In this document: positions 9,001 to 16,622 of the stretch, in pieces
How the letters are laid out: each line of letters begins with the position of its first letter
Position numbering within the stretch: the first letter of the stretch is position 1
Assembly: GCA_017447865.1 (NCBI GenBank)
Contig: JAFSMO010000074.1
Span: 1 to 64,000, forward strand
Direction: 5' to 3'
Source: Thermoguttaceae bacterium
GTDB taxonomy: Bacteria > Planctomycetota > Planctomycetia > Pirellulales > Thermoguttaceae
Length of the DNA stretch: 64,000 nucleotides
The notes under the pieces: generated by a model
What the model saw: the letters and a program-made list of their open reading frames with translations, nothing else
Told to the model about the DNA's origin: nothing
Database searches by the model: none
Program-made: the position numbers and the translations under genes

Positions 9001-10495
9001 GATTCAGCGCCTGCTTACGAATCTCCCGCGTCAGGGGCTCCTCGCCGAGACGTACGACATTTTTCTGACGGTCCAGGAAATGGAACGTCTGCACCCGATT
9101 GCCGGCCGTGCGATCACGCGCTACGACGCTCTGTTCGAGCTGGGAAGCAAAGGCATTCTCCGATCGATCCTCATCAGCGGCGCCAAACCCGGCCGAAAGA
9201 AATGGGATCTCGAAACGCTCATCAGCCTGCTCGACCAAATGATGGAAATCCTCCTGGAAAACTGGATCTCACATAGTCACGGGATCCGTATTTCCTCGCT
9301 TGATCCTTACCAGGACCATCGCGAATGGATCCAGTTGAAAACGTTCATCCAGACCTACGGCGAGGACCTTTTCTCCCCGATTCAGATGAACTACTCGAAT
9401 CTGCAGGCAATCCATCATGAAGGAGTTTCTGCCTGGCTTGCTTCGCTCAGGGAAATCATGGAGTTGAGTGAAAATTCCTGGTTCCCCGAGGGAAAAGAAA
9501 TCCAGGGCAAAAAACTGCTGGAAGACCTGAAAGACCAGAAAATCTTCCCCATCCGTGCAGAACGGATGCTCGAGACGATCGTCGAAACCCTTCTGGAACG
9601 CTACGACCAGTTCATCGACTATAACACCACGACCACGCAGTCCGATAATGGGGCAAACCTTTATATTCTGTTCGATTTTCTGCGTCTGCTCGGTCAATAT
9701 GACCGGCTCTCGTGGGATTTGCAGCCGTTTGTGAACGCGCATAATGTGATCGTCCGCGAGAATAATTACGAAGTGGCTGATTCGTGGTTGGAAAGCATTC
9801 AGAGCCGGTCTGCCAGGCAGGCGAAACAGTTCATTCGCAGTTACAAAAAACTGTGCATCAAGTACGGGCTGACGGTGAAAACGGTCGGTGACCGCATAGA
9901 CGAACGCTTCGTAAAACCGATGGCCATTAATAAATTGTGCGCCCTGCTGGAACCTTCGATCCAAGAGGCGCGCAAAGGGGGTGAAACCCCTTCGTTCAAC
10001 CGATTCCTGGAACTCGTGAAGGAATTCACCGCGGACGCGATCGGAACCGGCTATGAACCACCGGACTGGCTGGAAGAAATTGAGGACGAGATCAATCGTT
10101 ACAGAAATCGTTCCGAAGAGGACGACGAGATGCTGGACCTGAAGGATTTCATCCCCTCGATTCCGCTGCGCAAGACGGACATTCTGAGAATCATTCACGA
10201 ACTGAATCCCAATCTGAAACCTGGGCAGGTGAACGATGACGCTCCAGAAAAGTTTGGCGAGGTAACGAAAAAATTGTCCCTCGTCAAGCTGGTGGACACG
10301 CTCAACGATCCGGACGTGACGATAGAAGAAGTCAAAGACTTTTTGCTCAAGCAGTTCAAGAATGAAGCATTCGTCGGAATCGATCTTGGAAATGAACCCC
10401 AGGCCAAAGACGATTCCGAGGACATACAGGAAGACCATCCCGGCGAAGACGAAGATTCCGAGGACGACGCCCTGTTCCGAAAATTATTTGAATGA
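6077..10495 (+). CDS. Very large protein of unknown function with a basic AT-hook-like linker
   Basis: I do not recognise this 1472-residue protein. It has no signal peptide and no membrane segment, so it is probably cytoplasmic. It looks mostly alpha-helical, with long charged helices and no obvious nucleotide-binding motif. Around residues 718-755 a Ser/Lys-rich linker contains RKPGRPK, similar to the AT-hook core, followed by a Glu/Asp-rich stretch. The extreme C-terminus is strongly acidic (GEDEDSEDDALFRKLFE). AGGAG lies 9 nt before the ATG. It is monocistronic, with rpsR divergent on the left and an esterase following on the same strand after 102 nt. A DNA- or nucleoid-associated role is only a guess from the linker. 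Confidence 0.85.
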   Translation: MNPTEWNTNEKEALEIVLGYLNFSSGDPAPKFLMGLNTICAGLDARKEEGDSTPAWRRLAAALWDYLKWVQPTSDVFAQDTQVRQALLFAFLYFFPQYRVWHKDLLFHQKDDVLFNAFSIGQAFYAILQEKAFEAIPADAAEIASSAEFLKTSDEEAPAREITPEIQDAIDRTINRYDDFIGYRPIPVLHSRQKMQPYRHEWLHAIPLYIKGVGVVHGEFTQLVTDALEFLKITDESLLNRAMFDMDHLEELCFDPRALDFNHPVNRRLNYHFGSWDPLHITNKGYYDRFILIESTIRSIFSRGQNVQNEENGIPKEELQKEAAAVLAGTLLMGGAVCGWGPSARTSNDTFEVLLPKIAKIRDDFYQQLLEKIPESHAKRLREEAEILHQPFASARQYFNRKLSKQRAEQYQNVQLGRLYAWMGYEDASDEMIARVNVPSTRMRCKIDCLMTKGHLDIDFDRIQEAISKLYKIEEILHEGIECGAFIDPWYILGFDGQFPLSLSVEDSTQDQRVDELISLMSTIFSLYSRILKETAAKGLKKERTELMFRMEKLTQWWDQFGTLELSEINSISGAETYESIQIVLKALDAWYEGGTAAGDIAFWRPRVADFTSPKAYTLLIEALLDQKDPVAAMALLINWLSQSELIKLDDGDYSFHPLTLRWMEDLWYPPTKEQRLLCRRGATLTDNWKLAKRFIELVEANADIYGTIPTLDLDSSDKKSSSKKSPRKPGRPKDEDFETGFDSPDEEGDGNDKLFNAAWENVVYHDSTDDGIDDSMMEGESLKRSMEDFPLTSEMERISDRVLFIITQARLWKMAAVFSIPFADEHEDRSETLQNWIEQATEHRKRLESLISDVKMFEVEKPDFSRSIATMEYEKQLGTKFLLLDRLVSTASELEDAQRLMRIADVKNRISQIDTWENATRSVMQALICGEPQTVKKIWHKTTKLLTKEPILYEPIERGGDPIRMIQIKSILTVIQRLLTNLPRQGLLAETYDIFLTVQEMERLHPIAGRAITRYDALFELGSKGILRSILISGAKPGRKKWDLETLISLLDQMMEILLENWISHSHGIRISSLDPYQDHREWIQLKTFIQTYGEDLFSPIQMNYSNLQAIHHEGVSAWLASLREIMELSENSWFPEGKEIQGKKLLEDLKDQKIFPIRAERMLETIVETLLERYDQFIDYNTTTTQSDNGANLYILFDFLRLLGQYDRLSWDLQPFVNAHNVIVRENNYEVADSWLESIQSRSARQAKQFIRSYKKLCIKYGLTVKTVGDRIDERFVKPMAINKLCALLEPSIQEARKGGETPSFNRFLELVKEFTADAIGTGYEPPDWLEEIEDEINRYRNRSEEDDEMLDLKDFIPSIPLRKTDILRIIHELNPNLKPGQVNDDAPEKFGEVTKKLSLVKLVDTLNDPDVTIEEVKDFLLKQFKNEAFVGIDLGNEPQAKDDSEDIQEDHPGEDEDSEDDALFRKLFE

Positions 10496-10597
10496 CGAAG
10501 AACGAGGCCAATCGCTTTTGCGGTTCATTCCGTGAAGCGTTTCGATTACTCGTTCCTGACCCTTTCCCCCTTTCCTTTTTCCCTCAGGACCAATCCC

Positions 10598-11404
10598 ATG
10601 AAACACCTGATTTTCTCCATTTTCGCGCTTATGACTGCCATCCTTTTTGCGACTGGCGACGGCATCGCGGCCGAATTCGCCGACCGGTACGACTCACTGG
10701 AAAAATGTGAGTGGAAATCCCCCAACGGAACGCTGCTTTACCGCAAGCTGACCCCGCCCGACCTGAAACCGGGCGAAAAGTACCCGCTGCTGATCTTCCT
10801 GCACGGTGCAGGGGAACGCGGGAACAATAATATTTCGCAGGTCGCCGGCCAGGACGCCTTCCTGAATCTCGTCTGGAGCGAGGAAGGCTCCAAGTATCCG
10901 TGCTACGTCATCGCTCCGCAGTGCCCCAGCGGCAAGAAATGGTGCGAGGTTGACTGGAGTCTGCGCGATACCCACGTCACGCCCGAAACGCCGTCTGACG
11001 CGATGGGACTCCTCTACGAGCTTCTGCAGGATCTCAAGGCCAAAGACCAGATCGACCCGAAACGGATCTACGTGACGGGCATTTCGATGGGCGGTTACGG
11101 CACGTACGACTTCCTGGTCCGCTACCCGGAAGAAGTGGCGGCGGCGATCCCGGTCTGCGGCGGCGGCGATAACGAAAAGCTCGCGACCACGCCGGGGCTG
11201 AAAGACATTCCGATCCAGATCTTCCACGGCTCGGCAGACTTCGCGGTCCCGCCGCAGCGCAGCCGCAACGCGTACGCGGCCCTGAAGAAAAACGGCTGCG
11301 ACGTGAAGTACACCGAGTACCCCGGTGTCGGCCACGGCTGCTGGTTCCAGGCGTACAAGACCCCGGGACTCGCCGACTGGCTGTTCGCGCAGAAAAAGAA
11401 GTAG
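10598..11404 (+). CDS. Secreted alpha/beta-hydrolase (esterase / prolyl-oligopeptidase-like)
   Basis: Predicted exported hydrolase of 268 residues with signal peptide (KHLIFSIFALMTAILFATG). The alpha/beta-hydrolase fold is shown by the oxyanion region LIFLHGAGERG, the nucleophile elbow GISMGGYG, the acid region FHGSADFAVP and the catalytic His in PGVGHGCW. This layout is typical of secreted CE1-like esterases and phospholipase/polyesterase relatives, many of which act on acylated polysaccharides. Start 10598 (MKHLIF) is preferred because it gives a clean signal peptide and follows AGGACC; the open frame extends to 10532. A palindromic element starts 4 nt after the stop. Confidence 0.88.
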   Translation: MKHLIFSIFALMTAILFATGDGIAAEFADRYDSLEKCEWKSPNGTLLYRKLTPPDLKPGEKYPLLIFLHGAGERGNNNISQVAGQDAFLNLVWSEEGSKYPCYVIAPQCPSGKKWCEVDWSLRDTHVTPETPSDAMGLLYELLQDLKAKDQIDPKRIYVTGISMGGYGTYDFLVRYPEEVAAAIPVCGGGDNEKLATTPGLKDIPIQIFHGSADFAVPPQRSRNAYAALKKNGCDVKYTEYPGVGHGCWFQAYKTPGLADWLFAQKKK

Positions 11405-11408
11405 TAAA

Positions 11409-11501
11409 TACGGGGACGACGCTTCCAGCGTCGTCTTTTAATTAAGAATTATGAATTTTGAATTATGAATTAATGACGACGCGGAAAGCGTCGTCCCCGT
11501 A
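11409..11501 (+). repeat. 93-bp palindromic element, left copy
   Basis: The outer arms of 27 nt (TACGGGGACGACGC...) are inverted repeats of each other. Each arm is itself a hairpin (GACGACGC-TTCCA-GCGTCGTC). The middle is AT-rich with AATTATGAATT repeats. It is nearly identical, in opposite orientation, to the copy at 13047-13139, with only a few differing bases. Confidence 0.92.
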
Positions 11502-11514
11502 AAGGATCCGATAA

Positions 11515-13032
11515 ATGTTCCGTTTTTTGATTCCGCTGATCACGCCTGCTTCAACCTCCACGCCAACCAGTCGGGACTCTTTCGAATGGGACGGAACAAA
11601 AATCGTGAAATTCATCGGCGATGAAACCGAGGTCGTGATTCCCGAAGGTACGACGGTGATTGGAGGCTTCGCATTCCTGGATAGCATTTTAACGTCTGTG
11701 GTCATTCCCGAAGGCGTGACGGTGATTGAGGGATGTGCTTTTTGGGACTGCCGTTCCTTAACCTCCGTGGTAATTCCCGATAGTGTAGAAGAAATCGGAG
11801 ACGAAGCATTCATGCACTGTACGGCCTTGAAAGAATGGTCCATTTCCTCCGATCATCCTCATTTCAAGACCGATGGAGTCGGCCTGCTGACCAAAGACGG
11901 CAAAAAACTCCTCGCCTGTCTTGCGTCGGTAAAGGAATACCGGGTTCCTGATGGCGTGACGAAGATTGGAAACTGGATGTTCCGTGATTTTAGTTCTTTG
12001 ACGTCTGTCGTTCTTCCTGAAAGCGTAACAGTGATTGGAAGATCTGCGTTCGAGGACTGCATTTCCTTAACGTCTGTGGTCATTCCCGAAGGCGTAAAAG
12101 TGATCGATGAAGGCGCTTTTGAGGGCTGCAGTTCCTTGACGTCTGTGGAGATTCCCGATAGTGTAGAAGAAATCGGAGACAGAGTTTTCATGGGCTGTAC
12201 GGCCTTGAAAGAATGGTCCATTTCTTCCGCGCATCCTTATTACAAGACCGACGGAGTCGGCCTGCTGACCAAAGACGGCAAAAAACTCCTCGCCTGCCTT
12301 GCGTCGGTAAAAGAATACCGGGTTCCTGATGGCGTGACGGAGATTGGAAACTGGATATTCTCTCATTATAGTTCTTTAGCGTCTGTCGTTCTTCCTGAAA
12401 GCTTAACAGTGATCGGAATTATGGCGTTTAATGGCTGCGAGTCTTTAACCTCCGTGGTCATTCCCGAGGGGGTAACGGTGATTGGAAGCAGCGCGTTCTC
12501 CTTCTGCAATTTAACGTCCGTCATCATTCCCGATAGCGTAAAGGAGATCGGTGACGGAGCGTTTGGTGGCACTCCCCTCCTGGAATGGTCCGTTTCTTCC
12601 GCTCACCCCTATTTCAAGAGCGACGGAGTCGGCCTCCTGACCAAAGACGGCAAAAAACTGGTCGCCTGCCTTGCGTCGGCAAAAGAATACCGGATCCCCG
12701 AAGGAGTAACGGAGATTCAAGGAAATGCATTCGAATGCTGTGAGTCCTTAACCTCCGTCACCATCCCCAAAAGCATGAAGGTGATTGGAGACTGGGCGTT
12801 TCAGTTTTGCCGCTCTTTAACGTCAGTCGTCATTCCGGATGGCATGGTGGAAATCGGAGAGGAGGCGTTCAGCAGCTGCGAGTCCTTAACGACCATCGAG
12901 ATTCCTGCAAGCGTGACGAAGATTTGGTATTCGGCGTTTCTGTGCTGTCCGGACCTGACAATTTACGCGCCGGAAGGGTCCGAGGCCGAAAAATACGCCA
13001 AAGATTATGGAATCCCCTTCAAAAAGCTTTAA
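11515..13032 (+). CDS. BspA-type leucine-rich-repeat protein
   Basis: 505 residues made almost wholly of LRR_5/BspA repeats of about 23 residues with the pattern LTSVVIPEGVTVIGxxAF. BspA-type repeats mediate adhesion and protein binding in many gut bacteria and protists. Three larger blocks of about 125 residues, each with LLTKDGKKLLACLAS (near residues 123, 250 and 374), show internal gene duplication. The C-terminus ends in the usual capping motif (PEGSEAEKYAKDYGIPFKKL). There is no convincing signal peptide, so location is unclear. The gene is enclosed by inverted copies of one 93-bp element, which suggests a mobilised cassette. No good ribosome-binding site is seen. Confidence 0.9.
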   Translation: MFRFLIPLITPASTSTPTSRDSFEWDGTKIVKFIGDETEVVIPEGTTVIGGFAFLDSILTSVVIPEGVTVIEGCAFWDCRSLTSVVIPDSVEEIGDEAFMHCTALKEWSISSDHPHFKTDGVGLLTKDGKKLLACLASVKEYRVPDGVTKIGNWMFRDFSSLTSVVLPESVTVIGRSAFEDCISLTSVVIPEGVKVIDEGAFEGCSSLTSVEIPDSVEEIGDRVFMGCTALKEWSISSAHPYYKTDGVGLLTKDGKKLLACLASVKEYRVPDGVTEIGNWIFSHYSSLASVVLPESLTVIGIMAFNGCESLTSVVIPEGVTVIGSSAFSFCNLTSVIIPDSVKEIGDGAFGGTPLLEWSVSSAHPYFKSDGVGLLTKDGKKLVACLASAKEYRIPEGVTEIQGNAFECCESLTSVTIPKSMKVIGDWAFQFCRSLTSVVIPDGMVEIGEEAFSSCESLTTIEIPASVTKIWYSAFLCCPDLTIYAPEGSEAEKYAKDYGIPFKKL

Positions 13033-13046
13033 GGGGAACGACGCAT

Positions 13047-13139
13047 TACGGGGACGACGCTTCCAGCGTCGTCACTAATTCATAATTCAAAATTCATAAT
13101 TCTTAATTAAAAGACGACGCTGGAAGCGTCGTCCCCGTA
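13047..13139 (-). repeat. 93-bp palindromic element, right copy (inverted)
   Basis: Reverse-complement copy of the element at 11409-11501, including the AT-rich middle. It ends 1 nt before the trpE stop codon, so it fills the convergent gap between the LRR gene and trpE. It may double as a terminator, because its hairpins are strong. Confidence 0.92.
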
Positions 13140-13140
13140 T

Positions 13141-14613
13141 TTACTCAATTTCCCGCGACGAAATTTCTACCGCGTTCACGACCGCTTTCGCTTTGTTGAT
13201 GCACTCCTGGAACTCGCGTTCCGGCACGCTGTCCGCGACGATGCCGGCGCCGGAGCGAATGAAGATCTTGCCGTTTTTGCGGAAAACGAGCCGGATCCCG
13301 ATGCATGTGTCGAGATTGCCCGTGAAGTCGATGTACCCGATCGCGCCGCCGTAGATCCCGCGCTTGTTGTTCTCCAGCTCGTTGATGATCTCGCAGGCCC
13401 GAATCTTCGGAGCGCCGGAAAGCGTCCCGGCAGGAAGCACCGCGTCGATGGCGTCCAAAGCCGTCAGGTCCGGGCGGATCGTTCCGCGGACCGTGGACGC
13501 GATGTGCATCACGTGCGAAAAACGCAGGATCTCCATGTACTTCTCGACCTGGACCGAGCCAAACTCGCTGATCTTCCCGAGGTCGTTGCGGCCAAGATCG
13601 ACCAGCATGTTGTGCTCGGAGCGCTCTTTTTCATCGGCCAGAAGCTCTTTTTCCAGCGCCTCGTCTTCTTCCTGAGTCTTTCCCCGGGGCCGGGTCCCCG
13701 CGATCGGGAACGTGTGCAGGACCCCGTCGCGCAGCTTCACGAGCGTCTCGGGCGAAGCCCCGGCGATCTCGGCCGTGTCGCTGCTGAAGTAGAACATATA
13801 CGGCGAAGGATTCGTCGCGCGGAAGACCCGGTACGTGTTCAGGAGGCTCCCCTCGAAATCCGCCTCAAGACGATTGGAAAGCACGACCTGGAAAATGTCG
13901 CCCTCGTGAATGTAGTGCTTGGCCTTTTCCACGATCGCGCAGTACTCCTCCTTCTGGAAGAGCGGCCGAAGCTCCGACGTCACACGCCCCGGCGGGAATT
14001 CGGCGCTTTTGCCCGTCTTGACCAGCTTCACGAGGTTTTCGATCTCCATCTCCGCGTGACGGTAAACCGTTTCCAGATCGCCGTCGTCGGTCCGAATGTT
14101 GACGATCAGAACGATTTTCTGCCGCAAATTGTCGAACGCGATGACTTTGTTGAAGAGCATCAGGTCCACGTCCTGGAAACCCTCCGCGTCCTCGGCGTCC
14201 AGGTTCAGCGTCGGCTCGGAGTATTTGATGTAGTCGTACGAGAAGTAGCCGACCAGCCCCCCAGTAAACGGCGGGAGACCGTCGATTTTCGGGCTCCGGT
14301 TTTCTTCCAGGATCTTCTCGATCGTCTCCCGTGGGTGGCGCGTCTCGAAGGTCATCTGCGTCCCGCTTTTCAGGCGCATCTTGCCGTTCGTGCAGGTCAG
14401 CTCCAGCGTCGGGTCGAAGCCCAAAAACGTGTAGCGGCCCCAATTTTGCTGGCTCTCAAGACTTTCCAGAATGAAGCAGTGACGACTGACCGTCTTGAGG
14501 ATCTTCAGGACCTCGATCGGCGTTTTAACGTCTGAGTAGATCTCCCGACAGATCGGGATGCAACGGTACTCCGAGGCCAGACTTCGCACGGTTTCCAAAG
14601 ACGGAAAAGTCAT
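13141..14613 (-). CDS. trpE: Anthranilate synthase component I
   Basis: Converts chorismate plus ammonia or glutamine-derived nitrogen to anthranilate, the first step of tryptophan synthesis, with TrpG as partner (not in this window). The 490 residues match family length. The feedback-binding motif ILESLESQQNWGRYTFLG is near residue 48. The C-terminal chorismate-binding domain shows FSHVMHIASTVRG, LPAGTLSGAPKIRACEII, YGGAIGYIDFTG and IRSGAGIVADSVPERE. AGGAG lies 7 nt before the ATG. A Rho-independent hairpin lies 23 nt upstream and could terminate the previous gene or attenuate trpE. Confidence 0.96.
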   Translation of the reverse strand: MTFPSLETVRSLASEYRCIPICREIYSDVKTPIEVLKILKTVSRHCFILESLESQQNWGRYTFLGFDPTLELTCTNGKMRLKSGTQMTFETRHPRETIEKILEENRSPKIDGLPPFTGGLVGYFSYDYIKYSEPTLNLDAEDAEGFQDVDLMLFNKVIAFDNLRQKIVLIVNIRTDDGDLETVYRHAEMEIENLVKLVKTGKSAEFPPGRVTSELRPLFQKEEYCAIVEKAKHYIHEGDIFQVVLSNRLEADFEGSLLNTYRVFRATNPSPYMFYFSSDTAEIAGASPETLVKLRDGVLHTFPIAGTRPRGKTQEEDEALEKELLADEKERSEHNMLVDLGRNDLGKISEFGSVQVEKYMEILRFSHVMHIASTVRGTIRPDLTALDAIDAVLPAGTLSGAPKIRACEIINELENNKRGIYGGAIGYIDFTGNLDTCIGIRLVFRKNGKIFIRSGAGIVADSVPEREFQECINKAKAVVNAVEISSREIE

Positions 14614-14635
14614 GAAAAAGCTCCTGAAAAAAAGT

Positions 14636-14665
14636 ACAAAAAGGGAGCATTTGCGGCCTGCTCCC
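14636..14665 (-). terminator. Intrinsic terminator in the trpE leader
   Basis: Minus-strand GGGAGCA and TGCTCCC enclose a 9-nt loop and are followed by TTTTT. It lies after the acyl-ACP-synthetase-like gene and just before the trpE ribosome-binding site. I see no Trp-rich leader peptide. Confidence 0.75.
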
Positions 14666-14684
14666 TTCGTTCAAAATGAATCCA

Positions 14685-14700
14685 TGTTTCACGTGAAACG
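14685..14700. promoter_or_regulatory. Probable parS site (ParB/Spo0J binding)
   Basis: TGTTTCACGTGAAACG contains the perfect 14-bp palindrome GTTTCACGTGAAAC and matches 15 of 16 positions of the nearly universal bacterial parS consensus TGTTTCACGTGAAACA. It lies in the short gap between two genes. parS sites cluster near the chromosome origin and seed ParB-CTP spreading. No parA or parB gene is in the window. Confidence 0.85.
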
Positions 14701-14717
14701 CAAATCCGTGCGGCGGC

Positions 14718-16358
14718 TCAAACCTGCGCCTTGCCGATGCTCTCGGCAATCTCATGCACTTTGAAGAGGTCCAGCTTCCCGGTCCCCAAAATCGGAATTT
14801 CGTCGATTTTGTAGTACGCAGAGGCGTCCGGGATCCAAAGCACCGGGTACTTCAGCTCGAGCAGCTTCGCCTTGATCTCTTCCGGCGTGAGCTGGAGCTC
14901 CGTGTACAGCACGACGATCTTCTCGCCCTTCTTCTGGTCCGGGACGGACGTCACGCAGAGTTTCAGCGGTTCTTCTACCGAGTTCCCAAGGACCTGGTTC
15001 AGCATGTCCTCGATCCCCTCGTGCGGGATCATCTCGCCGCCGATTTTGGCGAAGCGGCTCAAACGCCCGGCGAAAAAGATGTAGCCTTCCTCGTCCAGCG
15101 TGACCAGGTCGCCCGTTTTGTACCAGCCTTCCGAATCGAGCACTTCGGCGGTCTGTTCCGGGTCCTCGTAGTAGCCCTTCATCACGCAAATGCCGTGAAC
15201 GTACAGCATGCCCTTTTCGCCGGGTTTGCACGGCTCGCCCGTATCGATGTTCAGGACTTTGATGCCAAATCCGGGGATCGGGTACCCGAGCGAAGCGTCT
15301 TTCGGGAGCGGTTCCTTGCCGGTGATGCGGCGGCCCATCGGAATATTTCCGGCAATCACCGGGGAGGTTTCCGTGATGCCGTACCCCTGACCCGGACGCA
15401 CACCGAGCTGCTTTTCGTACTCGTCCATTAGTTCCACAGGGCATTTCTCCGCCCCGGAAATGACGATCGAGAACGATTTCAGATCGTCCGGCTTCATTTT
15501 ACGGAGGTACAGACGCAGGAACGTCGGCGTGGCAGGCAAAATCGTCGGGCGATATTTCCGGCAGAGTTTCGCAATTTGAACCGGTTCCAGCGGCGAGTAG
15601 TGGTAAACGCCGATCATCCCAAGCCCCAGCACCGTCCAGACCGTGGCCATGTAGCCAAATGAGTGGAAAATCGGCAAAATGCCGAGCATCGTGTCCTGAT
15701 TGTTGAGGTGAAAATACTCACGGCAGCCGATCGAGTTCCCGGCAATATTCCGGTGCGTCAGCATGACGCCCTTCGGAACGCCCGTCGAGCCGGACGTGAA
15801 AATGATCGTCATGGTCTCATCGGGGTCGATTTTGTAAATGCCGAATTTCCGGTACAGCGTCTTCAGCGGCAGTTTCGCCGTCAGCGCGCTGGAGATTTTG
15901 TCCCAGAGGGTCAGTTTCGGGACGTAATCCTCAAGGCACACGACCTCGCAATCCGGCTCCAACTTCAATTTTTCGATGAGTTTGCGGCTCGTGATCACGT
16001 GCTTGATCTTCGCTTTATGAATGCAAAGATTCAGCGTCTGCAGGTTCAGCGTGTAGTTCAGATTGACGCTCACACGATGGCTCAGGGCCAACGCCACGTT
16101 GACCAGCGTACACGGAACACTCGGCGGCAGAAGGATCCCCACGTTCTTCTCGTCGGTATCTAAAACGTACTTTTCCAGCAGGCGTTTCAGGACCAAAGCC
16201 CGAACCAGGGCCTGGGAGCCGGTCAATTCCGCGCCGGTTGAATCCGCCAAAGAAAGACGTTTGGCACGGTAGGTTTTCCACTGACGGAGCGCCGCACGCA
16301 CGGGGATCCACTCCAAATCAAAATTTTCTTTGCAAAGAAGCTTTTCGTTCGCGTCCAT
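14718..16358 (-). CDS. Acyl-ACP/acyl-CoA synthetase of the Aas type (AMP-forming)
   Basis: Activates a fatty acid with ATP to acyl-AMP and transfers it to a thiol carrier. 546 residues. The adenylate-forming motifs are TIIFTSGSTGVPKGVMLTH (P-loop), YGITETSPV, GWYKTGDLVTLDEEGYIFF and the C-terminal catalytic Lys region GTGKLDLF. The N-terminal stretch VGILLPPSV...VNLNYTL is close to the synthetase half of Aas (2-acylglycerophosphoethanolamine acyltransferase/acyl-ACP synthetase), but the acyltransferase half is absent. A role in recycling fatty acids into membrane lipid is therefore likely; a plain long-chain acyl-CoA ligase is the alternative. It is followed by parS and a terminator before trpE. 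Confidence 0.88.
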   Translation of the reverse strand: MDANEKLLCKENFDLEWIPVRAALRQWKTYRAKRLSLADSTGAELTGSQALVRALVLKRLLEKYVLDTDEKNVGILLPPSVPCTLVNVALALSHRVSVNLNYTLNLQTLNLCIHKAKIKHVITSRKLIEKLKLEPDCEVVCLEDYVPKLTLWDKISSALTAKLPLKTLYRKFGIYKIDPDETMTIIFTSGSTGVPKGVMLTHRNIAGNSIGCREYFHLNNQDTMLGILPIFHSFGYMATVWTVLGLGMIGVYHYSPLEPVQIAKLCRKYRPTILPATPTFLRLYLRKMKPDDLKSFSIVISGAEKCPVELMDEYEKQLGVRPGQGYGITETSPVIAGNIPMGRRITGKEPLPKDASLGYPIPGFGIKVLNIDTGEPCKPGEKGMLYVHGICVMKGYYEDPEQTAEVLDSEGWYKTGDLVTLDEEGYIFFAGRLSRFAKIGGEMIPHEGIEDMLNQVLGNSVEEPLKLCVTSVPDQKKGEKIVVLYTELQLTPEEIKAKLLELKYPVLWIPDASAYYKIDEIPILGTGKLDLFKVHEIAESIGKAQV

Positions 16359-16535
16359 TTATTATTTTATCTGTTTGTTGTGTTTTAACAATTTAATTCC
16401 AATATAGGAATAATTTTAACCTTTTTTCAGGAAAACGCTAGGGGGAGGGGGAAAATGAATGGCAATTTTTGGTAAAATATTTCCGGAAACCCGGTTTAAT
16501 TAGGAGGTTGATCCTCATTTCCCTTTTATTTCCTC

Positions 16536-16564
16536 TTGACAGAAATCATTGAATTCGCTATTTT
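16536..16564 (+). promoter_or_regulatory. Promoter before the thioredoxin-fold gene
   Basis: Perfect TTGACA, a 17-nt spacer and TATTTT. A second candidate -10 (TAAAAT, 16473-16478) lies 21 nt after a G-rich tract (16441-16451), resembling the tract-linked promoters elsewhere in the window. Confidence 0.6.
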
Positions 16565-16622
16565 TAATTCCAAAAGTGTTTTTTTGCCCGGAACAAAAAA
16601 CTTTCAAAAGGATTTTAACAAA

